A stretch of 64,000 bases of DNA from Lingula anatina (Eukaryota; Brachiopoda; Lingulata; Lingulida; Lingulidae). Below are positions 33,884 to 44,808 of this stretch, piece by piece (the stretch's first letter is position 1; each line of letters begins with the position of its first letter). The stretch is taken from contig NW_019775459.1 in the NCBI RefSeq assembly GCF_001039355.2, positions 247,093 to 311,092 of the forward strand. The letters are read 5' to 3'. Both the position numbers and the translations under genes were made by a program. Under the pieces are notes generated by a model. That model was given only the letters and a program-made list of their open reading frames with translations, was not told where the DNA came from and ran no database searches.

Positions 33884-36502
33884 AACCTAGTAGAAATTGG
33901 TCAAAATTAGAAACTTTGTGTAGCATTTTTTTATATGATGCCTTATTGCTTTCTATATGGAAGTCAACTGTTGTGTAATAGTTTTAAACTTTTTAACGCA
34001 GCGTTGTCTATTGCCTTTTTACATTAAACACCATAAGTTAATTAGTTCTAGCACTGGGGTATAAGTTGGAGTGGATTAATATTTCCAGTCTTTAACTTTA
34101 AGACCTACATAAATTTTCCGACCTAAAGTCAAAACTTTCAAGGTTAGTACCCTTATGACAACAGGGCCTGGAATATTATCGGGTTTTAAATTCTAAAGAG
34201 CACAAGTTGGCACTTGTATTTATGTAGTGGAAATGGAGGAGGGGGGTAAACTGGTAAATGCCCGTGGGTCACTTGGTTGCGGTTCTAACATTGAACCTCC
34301 CTAAAAACCAAAACTGAAAGCGGCAACGCGACACTAACTCCCTGAGAGAATGCGCTTGCATGCATGAGGAAGAAGGGTGAAGGATTTGGCATGATATGGT
34401 TTGCTTTGGCCAGACATTTTACCAAAGTTGTAATTTGGGTTGTTCATGCAATTTGATAAAATAATACAAAAACTATCAATATGCAGATTTTGAAATATTT
34501 CCCCTGGTATTTAGCACTTCAATATCTGTTATTCCCCCTTTCTTCGCTGTATGTACTCACTGTAAATATCGTAATAGTAAATCGTTTTTGTTTGAAAATA
34601 TAATTTTTTTACATTTTTAACTTTTAACCAGATCCAGTGTTTTTGAGTTACATACGTGTAATGTATTAAAGCTTGTATGCAACTCTGTTTTCAAGCGGGT
34701 TGCGTATAGAATTGTTTATAATAACTTCCTTAATTAATTTTAAGTAATGAAATGATTACGCCAAGCTACTAAAAATGAAACTAAAAGGTAGAAATTTAAA
34801 TCTCAGAATGTACATTAGTGCATACAGGTATTTTACATGCCTGAAAAATATTATGTATAAGAAGGGGAGAAATGCATTTCCTAAAAACAAAATTGAGATT
34901 ATTTTATTTTAAGAAAAAACATTTTGTATCTTACACATTATAAACAATAATAACCTTTGAATTCGTGACTTTTAATGCGTGTTTTGATAGTAACTGTTTA
35001 TTTATAAAGAAAGTATATAAAACGGTAGAAATCCTATACCAAGTGTGCTATAGTGTGTGCATGTTACCCTTATTCATTTATTTTTCTTTAAATCAACAGG
35101 GTCATATAGAATGTAAAATAAAAAAATGACTATACAGAAGAGTGTCTATGTTCATGTGGAACAAGTACATACTTCTAGTCGAGAAATGCATTTAATGCAT
35201 TGGTGATGTTTATTTTGAATACTGTAAGTTTAAAATAGAGAACATATACATTTGATGAAAATTCAGTTTGCCACGGAAGTGACATTTATCAGTCGTAACT
35301 TGATCTATTACAATTAAGACTCCAAAAATGTAATTTACGACTTTCTGGTGACCAGACGGACTTTTGTATACCCGAATGCTAAATGTACTACACGGTTTGA
35401 TACCGTGAGTATGATGTAGTCCGTGTATTGGCCAAGTGGTGTCTTGCTTTAGCTTATTAACAATTCTCCTTTATTTTTAGCACAGTTTAAATGCATTTAC
35501 CATTCTTAGATATAAGTACAATTTTTTCTATAACATTTTTTTAGAATGCTGTACAGTTATAAGTGAAAATTATAAAAACAGATATATATAGTATTTTTAG
35601 AAAACTAAACTACACTAAATTTCCAAACCCAGATGGAACATTCACATATTTGGAATGCCTAAAAGGATATTTGGCTTAAAATGTTGAAACACATACCTCT
35701 TCAGAATAAAATTCTTGTTGATTTTGATGAATGAATTAAAGGTTTTATTTCTTTTAATTAAAAAAGAAATGTGTGAGACTGCATTTATCGAAGATCGGCA
35801 CAAAATGCGGGATAAAAGTGCCTGTCTGCTTCGAAGTCAGTGCTACTTCTCGCTGGCTGCGCGCGGAGTGCTAAAGCCACACCGATCACGACGATTCTTT
35901 GCCCACAAGATTACACCTTTTTAAAACTTAAAGGAGATTCATGGCATATAATGATAATAAATGAATACATATTGGGTATTACTTTAACCAGAAAGTCCAA
36001 TTTTGAAACGCATTTGTATTCTTTATTTGTCTTATTACTTAATTTTTATGATCAATTTTAATCGACTTTGCGTTTACACTAGTAAAAAAAAAAAAAAAAA
36101 AAAGACGCTATTGGGCACTACCGTTTTAAAGTTTTCAAATCAAAATGTCTTTTGCCTTTAGTTCAATTTCAGTTAATAAAAGCCTTTATTTACAACACAG
36201 AGAGCCAAACTATACAATTCTGGTGCAATGTGTTTACCAACCCCCTAATAAATTAAGAAATAGTGAGGCAATGATAAGGCTGCCCCAGACAGGTGAAGGC
36301 ATACCTATAATTAAGAATTAACCGGAATGGCCAGCGTATAAATATTCCCCGCAAACAGCATGAAGTTAAATTAGATATTAATAATTTACCTGGATATAAT
36401 TATTTTTCACTTGCTGACTTTGATTATCTTTTTTTGTTTGTACTCTACAGTAAAGTACTAATAAAAATTTAAAATTATATTATTTCGGTTAGTTCTTATT
36501 GT
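33884..36502. other. Intergenic DNA, mosaic of two flank types
   Basis: About 33884-35125 matches the 3' flank of the 37.3-kb gene (40830-42265). From about 35130 onward it matches the flank of the 20-29 kb pair and then the spacer at 29084-29744. No exons. This marks an old unequal-crossover junction. Confidence 0.65.
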
Positions 36503-36602
36503 TGGGCGTAAGTACTGGGTTTTGTTAAAAAAAGTGAAGCAAGGAGCCAGTTTGTACATGCCCTCTACTTGCAAGGAGTTTACTTGCGAAAAACGAATAT
36601 TT
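36503..36602 (+). other. Candidate noncoding 5' exon of the 37.3-kb MS4A-like gene
   Basis: GAAGCAAGGAGCCAGTTTGT...GCGAAAAACGAATATTT|GTAAGT, conserved with 29745-29844. It would splice to the acceptor at 37224-37225, 37 bases before the ATG. Confidence 0.5.
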
Positions 36603-37000
36603 GTAAGTCTCTATTACATACTAATACCGGTAAAAGCTTTGTCGCTTCCAATAGGGTAATATGTACAGTAATATGTATTCGCTTGCTACTTAATCCATAA
36701 TTCTGAGTATTGAACTAAAGATCTAGACGGAGAACTGGAAAACTAAAAGTGCACCGAGCCCGATGTTATCATTAATGGCCTAGATTTTTTTGAAAAGACC
36801 AGGAAGCAATTTCTGACAGCTAGCGGCTTGTGTATCAAACACGACAGTTATTGGCCGCTGCGCCTAGTAAAGTGAAAAACGTTTATGAATCTCATCGCAC
36901 GCGGAGATACACCGGGAGCCTGGACTTCCATTCCTAGGACTACCATTCCTGCCACACCGTATTACCAAAAGGTTGACGCATTAGATAATTGCGCGCACTT

Positions 37001-37148
37001 GGGCCCGTAACTCGAAAGCATCGTGTATTGCGAATAGGGATATCACATAGAGGCTACAATGCATTATATGGGGCGAGTATGGGCGAATTTTGGAATCGAG
37101 ACGCTTGCTCTTGGTCGCGATGCGCGATGCTTTCGAGTTACGGGGCCC
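37001..37148. mobile_element. 148-bp MITE with near-perfect 23-bp terminal inverted repeats
   Basis: Begins GGGCCCGTAACTCGAAAGCA and ends TGCTTTCGAGTTACGGGGCCC. The orthologous spacer before the 30.7-kb gene (about 30570-30580) lacks it, so the insertion postdates the duplication. Confidence 0.85.
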
Positions 37149-37262
37149 AGCTTCCCGATATAAACAAACAAAAAATTAACTTTTGGGATTTTTAATACCA
37201 GTCTCTACTCCATTATGTTTTCCAGTTTTACTAAATAAATAAAGGTAAATGAGACAATCACC

Positions 37263-38987
37263 ATGACAACAATGATGTATCAGGCCCCCCAGGTAGTGAG
37301 GCAGCCGGTGATCATCACAGCGCCACCTGCTGGAAGTTTTTCGCCGTTTATCGCTGAAAAGTACGTATATATGTGGAATTTACGTTTGAACTGCCTGTGT
37401 AAGTTCTACTTGTCTTGCACCTTTTTTTAATCTTTGCTAAGACCTGGTCCGAAGAATGCAGATAGGGACTTGTACATGGACGTATTTGTTTCCGTGAACG
37501 TCTGGTAATTTTGAGTAGAATAGAATCAGTAATAACTGATATAAACCTATATTGGCGTAATACATACATGTATTTTGGCAAGATACATGTAGTGGGCAAC
37601 CAAGTGCTAAATCCATATTGTGCCTAAATGTCATAGTTTTTAATTGAAATATTTTGACATAATCAAGTAATTACATACAAAACAACAGCACAATAAATAT
37701 TTCTCAAGCACAATATTTGTTCCAGGTACATGCACAGAGCTGGTGTGGGACTTGGCATAACACAGACTGTTCTTGGGGTTATCTCTTTCATCTTTGGTGT
37801 TGTTTTTACTGCATGGATTCCGGCAAGATTCCTTGGAAGTATTAACCATCACACCGGGGCAGGGGTGTGGTGTGGCACTGTGGTAAGGAGAGGGAAGGAA
37901 GGAGAGAGGAAGAAGAAGAAGAGAGAAATAGAGATAGAGAGAGAGAGAGGGATGGGATTACACACATGCGCGCACGTGCACACACACACAAGAACACACA
38001 CATCAAGGGAAGGAGGGAGGGAGAGAGAGAAAGGTTAAGAGAGAGAGAGAGAGAGAAAGGTTAAGAGAGAGAGAGAGAGAAAGGTTAAGAGAGAGAGAGA
38101 GAAAAAGGTTAAGAGAGAGAGAGAAAAAGGTTAAGAGAGAGAGAGAGAAAGTAAAATTTGCTGCTGGTGCAGTTACGTTTTTCAAATAATATTATCCGTA
38201 TTATCAGACTTAGCAATGTAATTTTCATTGCAACAAACGAGAGAATTTCAAATAAAATAATCATTGGTGTGAAACAAAGTTGACGATATTAGATTTCTTT
38301 TAATCAAAATCTTTAGTTTAATTAAAGTTATCAAAATATCATAACAGTATTATGTAACATAAAATTTGACTAATATAAAAAAGTTATTTTTAGTTCGTAG
38401 TGACTGGAGTACTGGGGATTTTGACACGCAAGAAGAATAAGGGATTGGTGAGTACCAGTAGTTCATCTATCTTAAATGATGAATTTTGTGTTTGACAAAA
38501 GCCATGATAACCTTCCCTATAATTGTAAAAAAAAGTCCTTAACCAAACACCGAAGAAAACTTCAATACATTTAACAATTACATAACTTTTACTGGGGTAC
38601 TTATACACGCTCTTTGTTTGTCAAAGCATTAATAAAAACTCAATATATATCTTTTTCATTTTTTTATTTATATCTTTCCAGATCATCTCATACATGATCA
38701 TGTCCATCGTATCAGCTGTTATATCATGGATTGTATTGATAGGAATATCTTCTATTGACCTTGCAGCAGTTAGATGGCATTTTTTGTTTGACTGGGACTA
38801 TTACGCAAGTGCCCCCATTTCATATGTAGATTGCGGTTTTATTCCATGGCTTAATTGATGAGTTTTTACTTTGGTTTCATTCAATTAGTTACATATAAGT
38901 CTAGTTACATGGAGCTATTTGTCTTAACCAGAGATATTTTACAACATAGAAGTCAATTAAATCTTTGATTGTGATGTTTATGCACAA

Positions 38988-39034
<47 letters not shown>

Positions 39035-40807
39035 AAACATTTTCTAATCATTTGCCAAGGTCTTCCATATATTTTTTTGTCAAGTGTTTGTTTTTAAATA
39101 TTCCTTTCCATGTTATAAAAATAAAATATTTAATGTTTCATATAAAATGCCCAATTGATTTATTTTTGTCACAATCCTTTTGCAGGCTAGTGTCATCACG
39201 GGACTGTCTGGATTTTTTATCTTCCTCTCCTTTGTAGAGGGACTTGTAGCCGTTATCTCAGCAGCCATTTGTGGCCATGCCGTCTGTTGCTGTTCCAAGG
39301 TCAGTGTTTATTGCAAATTGGAGCAGTCAAAATTGTATGTATTTAAAACATTATATTTTAAAAACATATTCTTTCATACCAACATTAAGGAAAAACCCGA
39401 AGTGTATTTTTTAATTAGACAACCCCTAAAGATGTACTGAAGGCAAAAGACTACCTCTTGCTACTGGTTCATCTAACGCACGATGAACACAAAACGTACG
39501 TCCAACACAATATGAACAAAAACTCTTTTCGCAACTATGTAAAAAAGTTGTCGCCAAATATTTGCAGTAAAGTCACCTTTTACAACTGCCTGCATGTCAC
39601 ATTGTATCAACATTTATATAATATATGTATATTGCACCAGTCACGTAATGTCATATTATATAAATATAGCTATGCTGTATCAATACATTTATATTATGTC
39701 ATATTATATTGCAGCCTTCTAGTCAGGGAACAGTCACCTATACAGTACCCAACACTGGACAAAATACTGTGGCTTACATGGTACCTGGACAACAAGGTAA
39801 TGTGGATAAAAAAGAAGGAATATGTTTTTAACAAATATGGCTCATCGAATTTCACATACTCTTTTGTCATCTGTGCATCATTAACGTTGCAAACTTGTTC
39901 TGTCATCTTTGGACGTTTTACAAAGAGCATAAGTGCTGCCATATTTGGATTATTTACATTATACATTTGGCCATCTTGCCCCAAGTGTTATGAGAAACTT
40001 TTGTTATCAAGTTTTATTTCCTGACGTACAGGGGATAAGAGGTTGAGATATTGATAAGGATTTTTTTCGTAAAATTAGTGAGTGTGATTCTTTTTCAGAT
40101 AAAAAAAGTTACAATGATTCAATAAAAAAAAGAGACTACACAGATGAAGTTACATTGATGTTTCTTTCCTCCGTCGGATTGGAAACCCGATCATTCTTCT
40201 GTCATTAGGCTACATAGGGCACGTCCAGATAAACCAATTATACTAACTGGATAGGTCCAACTCTGCGGAAGATTCTCCTAAGTGCAATCAGTGTAAGCAG
40301 CTTTAATTTCTGACACTCCTCCTGGAGCAGCTAATGGGTAATTAAGTTGAGCGCGCATGAAAGTTGATTTCCACCTAGCTGGTCAAGGGGTTGTCAGACA
40401 ATTAAGCAGATTACACTGATTGCACTTTAGCGAAAATCCCCCGCAGAGTTGGATCAACGCAGCTGGTACCATGTCTGAATCTGAATGCGGTCATAAAAAC
40501 CTCATCTCCTTTCAGGCTTTGTGTACTATCCACAGCAGGGGCCCCATGTTGGAGGTTACAACGCCCAGCTTATGTATGCCCAGGGACTTCCAGCTTACAA
40601 CACTGTGTTAAGTCTCAATCTTCGTCGGTTAGACTTTACGAGAAAATAATGTCACGTTAGATAACGCGCCGGTTCTTGGGCCTTAGTGTTGTGCGCCCAG
40701 CTGATCCAGTAAAACGANCCCAACAACAACAACAACCACTCCAGGCACAGCCTCCAGAAAAACAGCCAAAGGGTGGCGCCACAGGACAGGAGGCAGAATC
40801 TCTGTAA
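37263..40807 (+). CDS. CD20/MS4A-like four-transmembrane protein, last exon broken at an assembly join
   Basis: Coding exons 37263-37360, 37726-37882, 38394-38447, 38682-38804, 39186-39299, 39715-39796, and exon 7 from 40516. N-terminus MTTMMYQAPQVV. TM1 after HRAGVGLGITQ; TM2 GAGVWCGTV then FVVTGVLGIL; TM3 ISYMIMSIVSAVISW; TM4 ending ICGHAVCCCSK. The exon 4 donor is GC (TATTAC|GCAAGT), where paralogues have GT. Exon 7 reads normally to about 40603 (LPAYNT), then runs into about 115 unrelated bases and the N at 40718. The polyQ tail resumes after the N (CCCAACAACAACAACAACC) and ends at TAA 40805-40807. The interruption is most likely a contig-end artefact, not a real stop. About 270 residues expected. 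Confidence 0.8.
37883..38150. repeat. GA tract abutting the exon 2 donor, with a minisatellite
   Basis: Purine-rich repeat starting at the donor GTAAGGAGAGGG, continuing through a CA stretch, and ending in about five copies of a unit like AAAGGTTAAGAGAGAGAGAG. Confidence 0.9.
38989..39034. repeat. AATA microsatellite in intron 4
   Basis: About eleven perfect AATA units. Confidence 0.9.
40254..40455. mobile_element. MITE-like repeat, family 1, with about 50-bp inverted ends
   Basis: The left end GGTCCAACTCTGCGGAAGAT, continuing to AAGTGCAATCAGTGTAAGCAG, is the reverse complement of the right end CTGATTGCACTTTAGCGAAA, continuing to CCGCAGAGTTGGATC. It lies in intron 6 of the 37.3-kb gene and has no ORF. 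Confidence 0.8.
40718..40718. other. Single-N scaffold join inside exon 7
   Basis: Separates about 115 unexpected bases from the continuation of the polyQ coding sequence. Confidence 0.85.
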
Positions 40808-43800
40808 CAGAGGGTTTAAAGCCCAGTAGAAATTGGTCAAAATTACATTTTTTGTGTAGCTTTTGTTAAATGATGCCAATCTATTTCTTATAGGTAACAA
40901 CTTCAAACTTTTTGTACAATGTTGCTTGTTGTCTTTTTTTTTAATTTTAGACCAAAAGCTTATATGTATTGGTCGGTAGTGGACCAAAATTGTCAGGCTT
41001 TAATTTCAATACTTACATTTATTTTCCGTCCTAAAGTAAAGGCAACCTTTCAATGTAAGCAACCTTATAAAACCAGGCCCTGGAGTATTATTGGGTTTAA
41101 AATATCGTGCTTACAACACAAATGCAGAAACTAAAATTGGTGGAACCCAAAATGATGAAATTTGGAATCTCCAAATGAGGAGTACAAGTATGGACTTGTA
41201 TCCTATCTAATTCTTGTTTTAAGTTGAACTGGGGAGGTTTATACAGCTGGTCAGTGCCCACAGATCACATGGTTGCGGTTCTACACGTGTACCTCCATTA
41301 AAACCAAAAGGCAGCCGAAACTGAAAGCGCGCAACGCAGCCCTAACCCCCTCAGAGAATGCCCTTGCTTGGAATTCGACATGATAATTTGCTTCTGCTGA
41401 TGGACAATTTTACTTTCAATAGCATGATATTGGCCAGAAATTTTACCAAAGTTGTAACTTCGGGTGTTCGTGAAACCCGATAAAATAATACAATAATTGT
41501 CAATTTGTAGAGTTTGAAATATTCCCCCTGATATTCAGCACTTCAATATATATATATATATGTTAACCACCCCATTAGTCACTGTACGTACTCACTGTAG
41601 ATATCGTGATAGTAGATCGTTTTTGTTTCAGAATCTGATTTCTTACATTTTAACTTATAATCAGACCTAATGCTTTTGTGTTACACTATGTGATGTAAAA
41701 CATTTTATATGCTCTGTTTTCAAGTGGTTTGCAAATAGAATTGTTTATGTTAACCTCCTTAATTAGTTTTAAGTTATGATATTATCACGCCAGGCTACTA
41801 AAAATTAAGCTAAGAGGTAGAAATTAAAATCTCAGAGTGTACATTAGTGCATATTTTACATGCATGAAAAAAATATTATGCATAAGAAGGTGAGAAATGC
41901 ATTTCCTATGAACAAGTTTTACATCATTTTATCTTAAAATTTTCATTTTGTATCTTACACACTATAAACAATGCTAAGCTTAGCTTAGGAAAGCTTTGGA
42001 AGTTATGTTGGATCATGTGATCCATTCGTTTGTTTCGTTCACGTGATAAATTTTGAATTTGTGATTTTTAATGCGTTTTTTGATAGTTAAGTTTTATTTA
42101 TACAGAAAGTATATAAAACGGTAGAAATCTCATAGACTCTCTCAAATTGCACTTTCCGCCCCTTATACCAAATGTGCTATAGTGTGACAGATGTGTACAT
42201 GTAACCCTTATATTATTAATTCATTTTGCTTTAAATCAACAGTGTCATATAGAATGTAGAATAAAAGTTTTTTTCTTAAAGGAAATTAAATAAATATTTG
42301 TTTATCTGATAGATGTGTGTGTCGTCTGTGAGTCAGGAAACATTTCGATATTCTACCTGGGACTTTTAAAAAATAATCGTTATTGAATGTACAGTAATAG
42401 CCGTGTGAAAATTTCAGTAACAGTACTCACCCCGAGTTTTAAAGGACACTGGGTGAGTAAGAGATACCTGTACCTGTATAGCACGTATTCACCACACTGT
42501 GCACCTACTGGAAAGACTGATCACCGTTCGTTAATACTTAATGTCCAACTCAACTCCATATTACTCTGGCGAACCCGCATAGGTCAGCATAGCAGGCTAA
42601 TAGCTGGCATGTGACATAATCGCCATATAAAAGTGAACTTTCACGTAGGCCTCATTAAGCTGAGCACACAGGTCTCGAACGCAGGGCCTCCTATCAACAA
42701 AATTACATCATTTACTTCCATTGGAGCGACAGGGGATCTCATGTGTCTCGACGTGCTTCGTCTGCTCCGACAAATGTCATCTCTGCACTGAGGATTTACC
42801 TGACATTTTGCAGGCTAATGCTACATCACTCTTCTGCATGTAGTCATAGCTGGATGAGCACGGAGAAATACGACAGTGCATAAAACCTATTGTTTATTAT
42901 TGTATTTCATTTTAAAATAACCAGCCACGTGTCTTGTATGTACTAGTCATTGTCTTCACACACTGCTGACACGTGAATGGACCTGCTGTGGGCTGGGGAC
43001 GACATATAGTTTATATACCAGATCCGATTGCTGGTCATTGCAATTGAAGGGATTTGGAATGCCACGTCATCTAAACTACGAGTGGACAGTTTGATTCAAG
43101 TTATAGGGAATATAAAACATACGGTTTTTATATTGGAGCGTGCGGATGACGTAAACGTTGTCTTTGTACATGTACGTATGGAGCAGAAGAAGTTTTCTGA
43201 CTGTGAGTAGGAAGTTAAAGAAGTCTTCAGAGAGTGACCGAGAAGGAAGGAATAAGATTTCTATTGGTAAAGACAGGAGTGACCACGACCTATAGCCAGC
43301 GTGACTGGGACTCGTTCGGTCAACACCCCGACTCAGTCACTTTTATATGGGACAGAATTAAGACATTTACGCTGAGGCATGCCCATACCACTGATATAAA
43401 TCTTAATGAATATTACCTTCGTCTACCCGGGCACTTGTCCCAAATATATGGTGACGCGAGCGAAAGGAACTCTATCTATCCTCAACAGTTACCATGATAT
43501 CATCCTACAGCGATTATACAGGGCATGTGCACTGTGATCATTGACTGAGCTTACTCAGCTTAACGACGTCTCCAGTTCAAATGCAACGCCAGCCAATCTG
43601 TAGGGGTGAAGACGCCCACTGTTAACATATGTGTGAACTGTGTATTTGTATGTAACGCTATATCACCGATATCGATCTAGTCGTCCATATTGATTTTAGT
43701 TGGAATGCGACGGGTCTTCTCAGAGTGGGAGCAGTTATAGGTGCAGAGTAATCACATCAATATGAAATCCGAACATAAACATCTCGACAATTTAGGTTGA

Positions 43801-44046
43801 CAATGGGTTATCAACTTAAAGTGTAATGGATTTCCACTTACATTAAAAGTGGGGCACGGATTATATTGCACTAGACATGAAAATTAGTAGTCAACATATT
43901 TCAAGAAGACTCATCGTCACCCTGAACAGAAAAATAAGAGACGGGCACTTGTCAAGGCACTTGTCACCGCGAGATTGATATTGGTAGTCATATATTACAG
44001 CAGGCTTAGTTGTATAGAGTGGGGTGGTTGATCTAGAGCCGGAGAC
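40808..44046. other. Gene-free stretch between the MS4A-like array and the transporter
   Basis: The first 1.5 kb is the 3' flank of the last MS4A-like gene (candidate AATAAA at 42260), repeated at 33.9-35.1 kb. Beyond 42.4 kb I see no supported exon. Open frames at 43028-43210 and 43234-43497 have no recognisable domain and may be noise or untranslated leader of the transporter gene. Confidence 0.5.
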
Positions 44047-44187
44047 ATGGCTATTAGCCCGGCAGTCCTGAGGTGTGCGGCGCTCGTGGTGGGGTGTCTG
44101 GGGCTGCTGCTTCAGGGGATGGCGATCACGTTCAATGCCTACCAGTTGGCACTGAAGCAGTTCTTCTCGCTGTCACAATCACAAAGT

Positions 44188-44253
<66 letters not shown>

Positions 44254-44760
44254 GCACACACACACTCAAAAACACACAGATGCACGCACGCATACTGGAT
44301 CATTGCAAACCCTGTCTGTCAAATTCCTAAATACATTAAAATTATCATTGTGAATATGACGTGCACGTGCAGTAAAATACATTAATTGTGCTCAAAGTAA
44401 ACCGCTGAGCGCAATATAACTCAAACACCTTCCAAACAAAGAGTTTGAACATTCGTCATTCGTATAATATGATAGTAATGTAGATCATTAACAATATTAA
44501 GCACCAAAGTGTCCCGCTTTCGAATACAGCTTTGCATGTACAGTGTATGCCCCATATCAGCCCCTATTATCGTTGTAAATGCTGTTGTAGTTGCATTGTT
44601 AACTTAATATGTTGGTTGTATGCGGGCTCAGCGTGGGCTTTCATAATTTCTGACTACAAGATTCACCGTAAACAAAATTATTATTATCATTATTGCGATG
44701 AAATGATTATTTTTTTACTGTTATCATTATTATTTGTTTCCTCATCATCATTCTTCTTTC

Positions 44761-44808
<48 letters not shown>

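Noticed and set aside
39458-40024. 188-residue ORF on the plus strand
   Set aside because: It covers introns 5-6 and exon 6 of the MS4A-like gene in a wrong frame; composition is low-complexity.
43028-43497. Two ORFs of 60 and 87 residues upstream of the transporter
   Set aside because: No domain, no splice support and no similarity to the neighbouring families; could be leader sequence.
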